Shown: positions 31,082 to 42,163, numbered from the stretch's first letter. The stretch is DNA of 64,000 bases from Adiantum capillus-veneris (GCA_014529385.2 CM043960.1:125405043-125469042), one strand, 5' to 3'. The notes: a model not told the origin generated them from the letters alone. Numbers and translations are program-made.

Positions 31082-33931
31082 ATGAACAACGTCAATACGG
31101 AGGGAATGAGGCTAACATGGAGGGACGAATCCGCAGCCGCTATTCACTTTCCATTAAACCTGCACATTTGGCTAATGGTGCACTCCTCAAATGGCACAAA
31201 TGTTACCCAGAAACGAGCCAAATATCACCTTCACATTGATTTGGACAATGAGTACCAACCATTGATTAAGCGCAGTAAAACAAACACACATATACCTCCC
31301 ACCTCCATAGACACGCTCAGAGCTCAAGGAGATAAACACATAGATATCTTGACGAGAGGCTCTCTCTACCCTAAGAATCCAATAACTAATGCGTCTCCAC
31401 CGTTTGTCAATCCTACAAGCTTATTGACCTTTGCTGGTGATGGAGAAAACGGCCTTCTGCGTTATTGTAAATCACTTACAAGAGAAGCTGAAACTTACAA
31501 GAGCATTCTCCAAGCTCAACAATGTGAGATTGTTCGCCTTTCACATTTACATTCTACAGATCAGGTTACCATTTTGCAACATAAAACAGAGGTACAAGAA
31601 CTGAAAGGAAAGGTGCGAAGTTGTCAAATGAAGGACACCATCTTGGGTGGTCGTATCCGAAAGAAGAAATTGCGCAATCTTGAAACATTGCAGGTTGCAT
31701 CAGGAGGTCTCAAGAAAAGAATCCGAGCATTAAGGTGATGCTTCTTGGTTGGCTACATTGTCTTAGTTAAGTAATCTCTTTGTTTTTTCTTGTTATGCAT
31801 TGTTTTCATGTGCCTAAATAGTGTTAGTAAAGCAAATTTTCTGTTATTTACTTATGCATTGTCTTCATGTAGAGATTCAATCTATCCTGACAAGGAAAAC
31901 ATTGACCCCAAAGCCAATATAGGAAAGAGATTGAAGCCACTTATAAGTAGAAGCCTGGCAGCAGATATAGTACATGACAAGAAGTTTAAGGTTCTACAAA
32001 GAAATGTAGTGGACCGCTTTATTTCAGAGAACTCAGTGCCTGCAAAAGAGATACAAGGCACACTTGATTCACTTGGTGTAAGCAAAAGAGGATATTCGGC
32101 TATCCAAAAGTCTGTCTCATCCATCTTTGCTAGGAAGGGTATAAAATCCAAACTTCTACCATCAGCCTCAAGTGTTTGGAAAGAGAGGCTTCAGCTTAAC
32201 GAGGCACAGGGAGACTATCTTGGACAGCCCTTTCATATTAAAGCAACTTACAGTGGCCATGGAGCGAACATGGCATATGATGAGTTCAACAATATTCTTA
32301 TGGACCTGCGGATACTACAGAAGAGAATGGTGGAGTTTTACAACATCACATTTGAAGAGTCACGTGGACTATTACATTTTGTGTTAAAATTGGATGAGTG
32401 TGAGCTTGTTAAAGAGAAAAAGCTAGAGCGTGTTACTATTACTTCAATGAATAGAGCCCTCTCAAAGTGTCCCAGTGATGATCCTTTATATTTTAGTGTT
32501 CAATCAGAATCTAACATATGGTGGCTTGGTGCGTTTGAGGTAAGCGATATTCTCAAGTAAGCTCAAATGTTCAGATCTACTTAAGTCTCATTTATTTTGT
32601 GTTGCAGGTAAAGAAAGAAGATCATGAGATTCTATATTGGGTGTTCCATCGAACTAATATTCCGGAGCTGATTGATCGACAGACTAACCAGGGAAAGGTA
32701 CTACATCTAGATGGAAGGGGAGACTTTCAAGTTCAGTGGCATCTTGCAGGTGACCTTAAAACATTAAAGTGCATGTATAATTGTGGAATGGGTGCAATGG
32801 CAAAGTCACCGTGTTTGTTCTGCATGGAGCCTGCAAAGGTCATGGACCCAAAGTGGTGGAGAAAAGCTCCAACACGTCACATTGAGGATCCTGCTTTTCG
32901 ACCAGTTTTGAAAATACCACTTGTGAATGTCCACATTTGTACAATGCATGCCCTTTGTAGAATTGTAGAGAAATTGGTCTACTTATACATCGGGTTTGCT
33001 TGGAAGATTAAGAACTCCGCAGAACGACAAGTAGCCCTGCAGTGCTTAGAAATGGTACTGTCGGATATGGGGCTTCATGGTGGCAATGTGAAAATCCAGC
33101 GGGATGAAAAGAGATCAACTGCTGAGAAGGATGTCCCATGCAAACCATCCATCGGTGGGGTGAAGGCACGGAGGTTTTTATCTAAGCCCCAAGGTACAAG
33201 AGATCCAAAGCTAACAAAACATGGAAAAATATATAACACATCTTATGCTAGCGAGGTAGAGTATCAGAGCTGGAAAAAGCTACATATTGCAGTCAAAGAC
33301 CACGAACCAACTACTCATAACGCGAAGGCTGAGGTTTGGCGATCAATAGACATCCTATTTTTGATGTGCGACAAAGATGACTGGTCACAAGGTGATATGA
33401 ACAAGTTCAAGGAAAATCTCAACCTTCTGAAAAAATCATTCAAGACAGCATGGACAGACACCCAGATTACTCACTACATGGTATTATAATGTATTCTTTC
33501 TCTCTTATGTGCAAATATGTGACTGTAAAACATTCTAACTAATCTCTTTTCATATCCAGCACATCATCTTCAATCATTTGCCATATTTTATACAGAAGTA
33601 TGAGAACCCGGCAATATGGAATACCCAAGGGATGGAAAAGTCTCATTACATGGCGAGAAATGCTTATTTCAGGCACACACGACATGGTGGCTCTCGAATC
33701 AAGGCTAACAGTTTGAGAGAACTATTTGAATGGTTCTATCGTAGAATCATTCATCGAATGCAGGCAAAAGAAGTCTTGGCAAATTCAGCAACAGCACAAG
33801 CCATCAGACATTTACAACAACAAAAAGCTAAAAGATCAATGGCATACAACAACTCTGGAGCTCGTGAAAGTCAACGAAGGTGGAGAGAGACAATGGTGTA
33901 TGTGAATCACAAGTGGAGAAAGATACTCTGA
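31082..33931 (+). CDS. Presumptive transposase of the DNA transposon (unplaced family)
   Basis: Four exons with GT-AG introns in frame: 31082-31734, 31873-32539, 32608-33480, 33560-33931, giving about 854 residues. Exon 1 encodes a coiled coil (REAETYKSILQAQQCEIVRL to QELKGKVRS) and a basic KKKLRNLE..KKRIRALR patch. Exons 2-3 hold FVLKLDECELVKEKKLERVT, LHLDGRGDFQVQWHLAGD, then a C/H-rich stretch CMYNCGMGAMAKSPCLFCMEP and HICTMHALCRIVEKL. Exon 4 has WNTQGMEKSHYMARNAYFRHTRHGG and a basic helical tail. Candidate acidic residues (LDGRGD, D..E in the first block) and the C/H insert would suit an RNase H-fold transposase, but no family match is proved. An in-frame TGA sits just before the ATG. Confidence 0.8.
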
Positions 33932-33994
33932 GTGGATGACATTGTACAAAATTTATGTAATACATGATCTTATACAATTGGTACTTGAAGTGTA

Positions 33995-34462
33995 TCAAGA
34001 TTTTGCAGGTTCAATTTTGTTTTTTGGCACGTCACCCTTGTAACGAATCATGAGATGTTTGCCATACTCTAAAAGTTCATCTGGGTTTTGTCTACCAAGA
34101 GCTAGTGCCATTACTGTGTAGGTGTAGTAATACGCTGCCCGACCACCTGTATAGCCTAGGCAGTAACCAAAACAATCTCTAGCAAACACTTTGTCCACAA
34201 GAATGACTTTATCTGCACTTTTGGGCAGCACCGGTCCACCCAAGAAGCGTGATAGTGTCTTGAATGTGTAAGTTGCTATTGAATCCTCTTGTGACATGGA
34301 ATTGTGAAAAACTACTATCGGCGACTCGCAAAGCTTTGAAAGGTACTGTGCTAGGGCCGCATCCCTTCCTCGATACTCTCTTGTCCGGCGCCGAAGGAAG
34401 TCATCTTTGTCAGCAATCCAAGACTGCACATACAATGTCAGAAATGACACAAACAGAGAGAG

Positions 34463-34540
<78 letters not shown>

Positions 34541-35809
34541 ACCATGAAGCTCTCATCCTGCAGAAAGAGGTTTTCTTGCCACAGGTCTACAGATGTAGTT
34601 GACCCCTGACCTGAATGGTTAAACCAATCCTCCACTTCTTTGTTACTTTTCGATGGTCTTAGGCTTTGTCTTATTGCTTGGAAGGTGGCTTCATCAGGTA
34701 GTGTCTCCTTGTATTTTTCAGCTTTCTCAAAGCATCTTCGAAGGCATTCCATTGGATTGCTGGATGTTTCCATTGCCTCATCATCACTACTATCCTCTGA
34801 AACAAATCCACTCCTCTCCTCTTGGACTCTGGAAATAATAGCTAGGGAGAAATCCTCCCTTAAATAAAACACACTTTGCACATCATGTAAGAAGATATAG
34901 GTCCTGTCCCCAATCCTGAAGTCAGGCACAGCAGGCAACATCATCTGAGCATGCTTCTCAGTGAAGTTACTGACATCCAATGGAAGTTTGATTTCTGTGG
35001 TTTTCACAGAGAGCATCTTACTTCTTTGTACTTCAATTGCCTTAACCTCAAGGTCGACTGTGTCTTCAACCTCCTCGACTTCTTGCATATGAGTTGTCTC
35101 CTCGCATTCCTCATCTGGTGCTGCATCCTGCTCCTCTAACACCTCATCAGGATTCTGCATGAGGAATCCAAACAGGCTGTTGAGGTAAATCATAAAGCCA
35201 AAGGCTTCCTGAATGAGTTTGCATTCTTTTTGGTGCAAAGGGCAGACTGAATGTCGGCAAGAGGGTGGTAATTCCCTATACTTCTTCACTCCCTGTCCCT
35301 TTCCACCACAGTCATTTAAATGCACAAGAGTCATAGTAGGCAGAACAACCCTTCCTACCTGCACCATCACTTCAAACTTATCTCTGTAGGACTGCAAGAA
35401 ATTACTGTGCTGAGCTAACAGGTCTTCAATGTCAAAACTTTGGATTAAACATAGAATGAACTAGATCATACTTGTCCCCAGCACCACAAGATGCTGCAAA
35501 ATCAAACAGCCTCTCATCAGTTGCAGCTAGGTCTTCCAGAGAAGACACATCCTCCTTCTCTTTACATTTAGTACTTTCTAGCACATCTGCATCATCTGAG
35601 AAGTCTATATTTCTCTTTCTTGTATTTTTCTTCAGAAGTACTTTACAGGGCACCACACCCTTGTAGGGTGAGGGATCCTCTTGCCCTGGTGACCTCTCTG
35701 ATTGATCTTCACCAATCGACTTTTCCTCAGATATGTCCTGACAAAAGTCAACAGTTCTTTTGGCAGATACATTAAGCAACTGAGCCTGCAAGGGTTGAAA
35801 TCCTGGCAC
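33995..35809 (-). CDS. Unknown minus-strand gene B of the DNA transposon
   Basis: At least three coding blocks, read right to left: 35809-35432, ~35430-34543, 34423-33995. The last intron (34542-34424) has clear GT..AG ends, is phase 0 and contains the (GA)n tract. Block 1 is polar (KKNTRKRNIDFSDDADVLE). Block 2 has PPSCRHSVCPLHQKECKLIQEAFGFMIYLNSLFGFLM, a Cys/His cluster, then an acidic linker and RIGDRTYIFLHDVQSVFYLREDF. Block 3 has DKDDFLRRRTREYRGRDAALAQYL and FARDCFGYCLGYTGGRAAYYYTYTVMALALGRQNPDELL. The joint between blocks 1 and 2 needs a frameshift or a short intron I could not resolve, and the 5' end is open. Tail-to-tail with the transposase (63 bp apart). Function unknown. Confidence 0.65.
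34454..34538. repeat. (GA)n microsatellite in gene B intron
   Basis: About 85 bases of GA (CT on the coding strand), making up most of the 119-bp intron. Confidence 0.95.
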
Positions 35810-35859
35810 AAGCTCTGGATCTGGTTTCAGCCTCTTCTGCCTACTGGACCTTAATCCTA

Positions 35860-35984
35860 TTCATCAAGAAACATAACAAGTCAAAACCATGAGGAAACAT
35901 GACAACTCTGCCAAAACCAAACCATCATGATCTCTCTCTCTCTCTCCTGATAGATATAAATATATATATATAATAAATAAATAA

Positions 35985-36026
<42 letters not shown>

Positions 36027-36111
36027 GTCTCTCACCAAAGCACAAACAGAAACACACCTAGTCTCTCTCTCTCTCTATCTCTCTCCAAAGAACACTAAAA
36101 CATACACAAAG

Positions 36112-36115
<4 letters not shown>
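35860..36115. other. Intergenic A/T and CT repeats
   Basis: (TA)n near 35955-36022, short CT tracts and two copies of a ctctccaaagaacactaaaa phrase (36081, 36146). No coding sequence. Confidence 0.6.
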
Positions 36116-36545
<430 letters not shown>

Positions 36546-36746
36546 TGTGTCTGTGTCTCTGTCTATGGAACTAAGGGTATTGAGGTGTGTGTGTGTTGAA
36601 AAACACACACACACAATTTGTACCAACTGCTGGAAATACAGAGAGAAAGAGTGAGAGATCACCTGTTTTTGGTGGGGTTTGCAGGAACTCAAAGGGAGGT
36701 GTCTCCTCCATTGCTTTTCTCTGTGTCAAGCTGACTCTGCCTTTCT

Positions 36747-36747
<1 letters not shown>

Positions 36748-36825
<78 letters not shown>

Positions 36826-36834
36826 ACACTCCGA

Positions 36835-36925
<91 letters not shown>

Positions 36926-36966
36926 GTGACAATCCGATCACTCTTTCTCTCTCTCTGTCTCTCTGA

Positions 36967-37029
<63 letters not shown>

Positions 37030-37067
37030 ACAATCTGATCACTCTTTCTCTCTCTCTGTCTCTCTAA

Positions 37068-37157
<90 letters not shown>

Positions 37158-37200
37158 GGCTCTCTCCCTCTCTCTCTCTCTCTATTGTTCTCTCTGTTTC
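36748..37200. repeat. (CT)n array with an interspersed TGTGACAATCCGATCACT unit
   Basis: Long CT runs broken three times by TGTGACA[A/C]TC[C/T]GATCACT (about 36821, 36926, 37025) and by CTCTGTCTCTCT[G/A]AGACTCT. Looks like a higher-order repeat of about 100 bp with variable CT length. Confidence 0.85.
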
Positions 37201-37239
37201 TCTCTCTCAAAATCACACTTATAACGGATACACACGGTG

Positions 37240-37335
37240 GCGCCCCACGTGTCACTATAAATTATAATATATTTGCATGTTGTCGCACGTGTGGTCATTA
37301 TTGAGACCGTATACTTTTTGTACGCCATATAAAGC
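37240..37335 (+). promoter_or_regulatory. Probable promoter for gene C
   Basis: Two ACGT-core G-box-like sites (CCACGTGTC at 37246, GCACGTGTGG at 37287) and a TATA box ATATAAAGC at about 37327-37335, the only unique sequence in a 2-kb microsatellite belt. Gene C starts 790 bp downstream; the 5' UTR would then run through CA, GA and CT repeats. Confidence 0.45.
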
Positions 37336-37519
37336 GGTCAAGAGAGAGAAAAAACACACCTCATGAAAGAGAGTGAGTGAGTGAGAGAGTGAGAGAGAGA
37401 GTGTGCAAGAGCATCGCCTGCGTCTCCGAGAGCAAGGCCACGCAGCGACATAACGAAGGTCTGCTTCTCCCTCTTCCTTTGCCTTAATCTCTCTATCTCT
37501 GTTTCTGTCACCCACACAC

Positions 37520-37547
37520 AAACACACAGACACACATCTTTAAAATA

Positions 37548-37586
<39 letters not shown>

Positions 37587-37609
37587 ACTCACAAACACAG
37601 ACACACTCA

Positions 37610-37644
<35 letters not shown>

Positions 37645-37792
37645 ACAAACACACACACACACACATCTTAAAAATACACACACACACACACACACACATT
37701 CTCTCTCTCTTTCTCTCTATACCAAAGGCGCGCGTAGAGAGCCATACCCGTAGTGCATGTCTCTATGCGCGCCGTTAGTACTGTCCATTGAC

Positions 37793-37866
<74 letters not shown>

Positions 37867-37954
37867 GGGTGTGTTATTTTACCCTATACTAACGGCGCGT
37901 GGACGTGCTTGTTGAGGTTAAAAAGTGGTCCGTGCACGCCTTTAGTAATGTGGA

Positions 37955-38007
<53 letters not shown>

Positions 38008-38030
38008 GTTATATATGCTAAGCTATAGAA

Positions 38031-38072
<42 letters not shown>

Positions 38073-38075
38073 CAT
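37520..38075. repeat. CA, GA and CT microsatellites with GGCGCGC hairpins
   Basis: (CA)n 37547-37695, (GA)n 37794-37863, (CT)n 37957-38007, (GA)n 38034-38070. Between them lie two small inverted repeats: AGGCGCGCGTAGAGA with TCTCTATGCGCGCC (37728-37773) and ACTAACGGCGCGTGG with CCGTGCACGCCTTTAGT (37890-37947). They share ACTAA[A/C]GGCGCG ends with the large inverted repeat at 36277-36451. Confidence 0.85.
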
Positions 38076-38121
38076 AGAAAGAGAGAAGGGGATTGAGACT
38101 CTTCTTTTGGTGTACAGTAAG

Positions 38122-39861
38122 ATGGCTAGAACAAAAGCCACTGCAAGGAAGGCAGGCAAGGGTCCAGGATTAGCATCGAAAGCAAGTGGTAGATCTGCAA
38201 CCCCAAAGAAAAGACTTGGAAAACCAAATAAAATTCTGAAAGGGCCAAGGATGAAGAAGCTACAAACCTGCATGGGACACAGCTCACAGTTGTAGATGTC
38301 ACACATGATGTGAATACAAGGGCAAGGGCAGAGACTATTGCTCGCCAAACAGAGGAAATGAGGGAAGCAGAGCTTAAGGAGAAAGCAAAAGTAGCAGTGG
38401 AGTCCCAGAAACAAACAGAGTGCAATGTGACCCTGTCTATAGAGGCAATGAATCAAGAAACTCTACTTTCAATGAAGAATGGTTTGCTTGCAGAGATACC
38501 ATTTGTAGATGGAACCAGAAAGCTAGCTTTGGAAAAGGTGGACATTGATTTATTGCAGAATCCAGATGCTGAGATTTCAGACACAATTATCTATGCTTGT
38601 CTTAAGTAAGTGTTACTATCTTGCTAGCTTTGAAAACTCAGATAATAGGTTTGCTAACTCAGGTAGAGTCTCTGCAGCCTGATCAAAAGTCAACTCCCAT
38701 TGCACACTCACACAGAGGTGTTTCTCCTTGATCCACAAATGTCTGTAATTATTAGACAAAAGAACAGTCCATCTGGGACCTTTGAGAGCTGGTTTCTCCA
38801 CTGTGCTATGCTGGAAGTTACTGTGATCATCTTCCCATATGAGAACAACCATCACTGGAGTCTCATATGCCTTGATGTTGACCAACCAGCAGTGTGGGTG
38901 TTCAATTCAATAAAAGGAACCCACCCTGAAATTAGGCTGTAAGTGTTTTGTATCAGAAAGTGTTTATTATAGATATCCATGTAAATTTGAAGCCTCATGC
39001 TAACATCTTGACATTGCTTTGTGCAGTTGTATAAAGAGGTTGTTGCTTGCCTATGGCAAGCTATGTGGAAGGTATGAACTATACAACAAGGCCCCAATCA
39101 AAGAAGTACCTGTCCCAAATCAAACCGATGGGAATTCTTGCGGCTGGAGATGTCTTCTCCATGCAGAATATGTCCTGCAAAGCTACTTTGCATTAAAACC
39201 TTTCATGACTAAGGTACCCATTTGGCAATGCATGCAGTTAGTTTTGGTTTAGTCTGTAAAAGAATTCTCACCATGTGGTCTTTCAATTTTGCAGAGTGCT
39301 TTAAAAAACTACACATATGATTATTTGCAAAGATACCGGGTAAGTTTAATACAACACCTGCTTACTATGTCTAGCCCTAGAGAGCTTGAAGATAGCGGCT
39401 TGGATGAGCGCACTATTGATCTTACAAAACATGACGTGCCACCACGACAAACCCCTACATCCGATACAGTGGAATCGCATCGGGCCGAGGGTGTCATATC
39501 AGCAGAAGATCAAATAGCCGAGGATGAGGAAAGGACAAATGAGCATATGGAAGCTGCTAAGGTTCAACCGGAGGAGATAATGAAAGAGCCAAGTCAGCCA
39601 GTGGAAGAGCCAAAAGAGCCTATGGCTGAAACCCAAGATGAGGAAAGCAGGCCTATAGATGAGCAAAAGGATATGGATGAGGAAAGTAGGCCTAGGGATG
39701 AGCAAAATGATATGGATCAGGCAAGGATGTATGAGGCAAGCCGATCAACCTTGAATCAGGCAGAAAGGGCCATGGGGGAGACCCCTGATGAAGATTTGAA
39801 TGATGACTATGAAGATAAAGCGGAGGAGAGCAACAACGACATGAACACTACAGAGACCTAG
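38122..39861 (+). CDS. Gene C: Ulp1-type (C48) cysteine protease with histone H3-like N-terminus
   Basis: Exons 38122-38605, 38678-38938, 39027-39213, 39295-39861, all with GT-AG introns. The start ATG (GTAAGATGG) gives MARTKATARKAGKGPG, then a Lys/Arg-rich region ending in PKKR; histone H3 begins MARTKQTARKS. Near 38240 the frame must change to reach the next part (EEMREAELKEKAKVAVESQ coiled coil), so there is a frameshift or small sequencing/splicing problem. The protease core reads NNHHWSLICLDVD, VFNSIKG, then PNQTDGNSCGWRCLL: His, Gln and Cys (codon 39139) are present, but the usual Asp of the DS[LI] motif is Asn. C48 enzymes remove SUMO or related modifiers. The C-terminal ~160 residues are acidic with EESRP/DEQ repeats. 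Confidence 0.8.
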
Positions 39862-39969
39862 TATGGACCCTTGCTACCTGTAGATACGGTTGTTCCGGTA
39901 ATGTCTATTCAAGTATGGCAAAATATGTTCAGCTTCTAACTACTTATATGTACTTGTCAACTTTTACAG

Positions 39970-40533
39970 AGGTTGATTATCTTGGACGTCAATGGATTGC
40001 TGTTGATGCGGGTGCCTCTCGGTGACAGAGGACCCTTTGAGGATTTGCAAACGTTTCGGATGGGAACTTGTCGAGTCGTGGTTCGTCCAGGAACCAAGGA
40101 ATTTATTGAGTTTCTTCTTCCGCGCTTCAGAGTTGGCATATGGTCTTCAATGCAAAGGCAAAACTTATCGCCACTAGTTGCAATAGTTTGCAGTGTATGC
40201 CAAGCTCACACGTCAGATTTTGCCTTTTTGTATGATCAAAGAAAATGCGTTACCGTTGAGGGCCACTACCACCCTAAAAAACCAGGATTACCTCTTTTGT
40301 ACAAACCGTTTAGCCAAATCGGTGTACCCTTTGATGCAACTAATACACTACTAATTGATGATACTCCTGAAAAGGGAGAACTAAATCCGCCGGGAACAAC
40401 TATCTCACCACCTTCTTTCGAGGGGCATTCCTTCGATTTTTACCTTGAAGACATTCTGATTCCATACTTACAGAAATTGTATCTCAGTCCATTGTTCACG
40501 GACGAGTTTGTACTCTTTAATGAATTAAGATGA
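39970..40533 (+). CDS. Gene D: FCP1/NIF-type HAD phosphatase domain
   Basis: An open 187-residue exon after an acceptor TTTTACAG. Landmarks in order: LIILDVNGLLL (HAD motif I; plant NIF relatives often have D-x-N-G here), CRVVVRPGTKEFIEFLLPRFRVGIWSSMQRQN (motif II region, Ser-Ser), a CSVC...YDQRKC insert, TLLIDDTPEKGELNPPGTTI (motif III, Asp-Asp), and FDFYLEDILIPYLQKL. FCP1/SCP phosphatases act on the Pol II C-terminal domain in the nucleus. No upstream exon could be joined in frame: gene C ends in TAG 109 bp earlier. It may be a captured host fragment, a separate gene, or once the C-terminus of gene C. Confidence 0.8.
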   Translation, partial: RLIILDVNGLLLMRVPLGDRGPFEDLQTFRMGTCRVVVRPGTKEFIEFLLPRFRVGIWSSMQRQNLSPLVAIVCSVCQAHTSDFAFLYDQRKCVTVEGHYHPKKPGLPLLYKPFSQIGVPFDATNTLLIDDTPEKGELNPPGTTISPPSFEGHSFDFYLEDILIPYLQKLYLSPLFTDEFVLFNELR

Positions 40534-40562
40534 TTCTTCTATCTGTCTTTGTCTTGTCTAAC

Positions 40563-40607
<45 letters not shown>

Positions 40608-40892
40608 CAGAGAGAGAGATTTGACGTGGTAAAGAAATGTATTTCAAGCACACTTTTTCACAGGGCACAATTGAAAAATGAGATCAATAAACTTCATGTC
40701 TTGAAAGTCATTTGTATACACTTGGGTTTACAAGAATATCTATTACATTGACACTACTTCAACCCGACCATCCAACTCTTTGCACAAAATATCTTTTTCT
40801 CTTCGCCACATCACCTTACGGCCAGCTAAGAAAAAGGAAAAATCTGATAGTTCCTTGTGCATTGACTCTTCAATGATGTCATTTCGCAAATG

Positions 40893-42163
40893 CTAAAGAC
40901 TGCATAGCTCCCTTATTGTAACCACCAATAGTAGGCCATGCTCTTTATCAATCACTTCCACATCCACAGTAGGATTATCTTCCAAACCTGCAGAAACATG
41001 GTCCATAGGAATGTACTTACCGTTTAGCATTTGTGATCGCATATACCAAAATGAGAGTAACAGTGATTGGCTTGCAATCATGTACTTGACAACTAGAGTA
41101 TCAAGCGCGACCTCGCACCGTAAACCAATCTCTTCCTTTGCATACCATCCTTTGTCAAGAAGTTTGTCACAGGATGACTGCTGAAATGACTTGCACATGA
41201 ACATAGTTTTTGTAACTCTGATGTTGTAGCTATGAAACAGCTCTATGAAGAGTGCAACAGGACAAAAGTTTGCAATTCTAACCAGTTTGGTAGGAATAGA
41301 GCTACATAGAGACCTTTGTATATCCTTGTAGAGCTTACTTCGCATTGCCTCCACCATTGTTTCCTCGGGAACTGGCCAGTCCACAGTGTTCCAATCGGTT
41401 GGTAGAGGCAGTTTCACCAACATGCCATTCTTATTCCCTGAGCTGAGTTGGTAAAAGTGGTCATAAAAAAAGATTCCCTCATCAGCCAATCTTTTGCTGC
41501 TCCTCTCTGAGTACTGTAGAGAACCAATATGGGCATGTACAACATGGAAGAGGCCTATTATGCACTCCACAGGCTCCCATTGCTCATAAGAAGAGGGATA
41601 AACATCTGCAATATATATAAGAAGAGTTAAACTAAGAGTATCAATAAGTACAAATGAAAAATCTAATGTAATTGAGTTGTGAAGAGTAGAGACATTACTC
41701 ATAACAAGCGGGAGAAACATTGCAAAATATATAAGAAAAGTTATAATGAGAGTATCAGTAAGTTCACATGTCAAGAGTACTTACAATTGCAACGTGGTTG
41801 ATGTATATCTGATACATTTCCACCGTTTGCTATCACCTCTGGATGGGTAAACATATGCTGAACAAGAACTTCCTTTACAGATCTTTTGCCGATCTCAACT
41901 TTGAAATCCAACACCCTGGCCTTCCATGCTGAGCGGTAAACGTTGATACCACTAGACCTCTTGGGTCTTCTTGGTTGCATGAGGACCCATGAACCTTTGT
42001 TTATCCTTTGTCCAACCCATTGGTTGTCTGCACTTATTGAAGCTGGTATTGTAATTGAGGATATGCTACTACTTGGCCTTCTAGGCAAAGTGCCGTTGTT
42101 GGTTGTTGGTGTGAGAGACAGTAAACACCTTGAGGCTCTTGGGCGAGAAGACGTGGATGCCAT
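40893..42163 (-). CDS. Gene E: unknown minus-strand gene of the DNA transposon
   Basis: Two exons, 42163-41785 and 41605-40893, joined across a GT-AG intron in frame (…QPRCN-Y-VYPSSYEQW…), giving about 363 residues. The N-terminus is Ser/Thr/Arg-rich and disordered (MASTSSRPRASRCLLSLTPTT). The middle has RINKGSWVLMQPRRPKRSSGINVYRSAWKARVLDFKVEIG. Exon 2 has ECIIGLFHVVHAHIGSLQYSERSSKRLADEG, WPVPEETMVEAMRSKLYKDIQRSL and RIANFCPVALFIELFHSYNIRVTKTMFMCKSFQQSSCDKLLDKGW. No known domain recognised. It is convergent with gene D and starts 320 bp from the right TIR. The 5' end near a TIR and intact splicing suggest a live gene. Confidence 0.7.
41579..41780 (-). repeat. 115-bp tandem duplication across gene E intron/exon boundary
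   Basis: 41579-41650 and 41694-41768 are diverged copies (attgctcataagaag… / attactcataacaag…), offset 115 bp. The copy nearer exon 1 has lost the acceptor AG (ATTGCA|ATG versus TTGCAG|ATG), leaving one working acceptor. Confidence 0.85.

Noticed and set aside
38122-38300. A real histone H3 gene fragment
   Set aside because: Likeness ends after ten residues; residues 11 on (AGKGPGLASKASG) do not follow the H3 tail or core, and codon-level extension is absent.
41579-41780. A further exon of gene E in the first copy of the duplication
   Set aside because: Its acceptor AG is missing and the frame stays open only through intron-like sequence; the two-exon model joins in frame without it.
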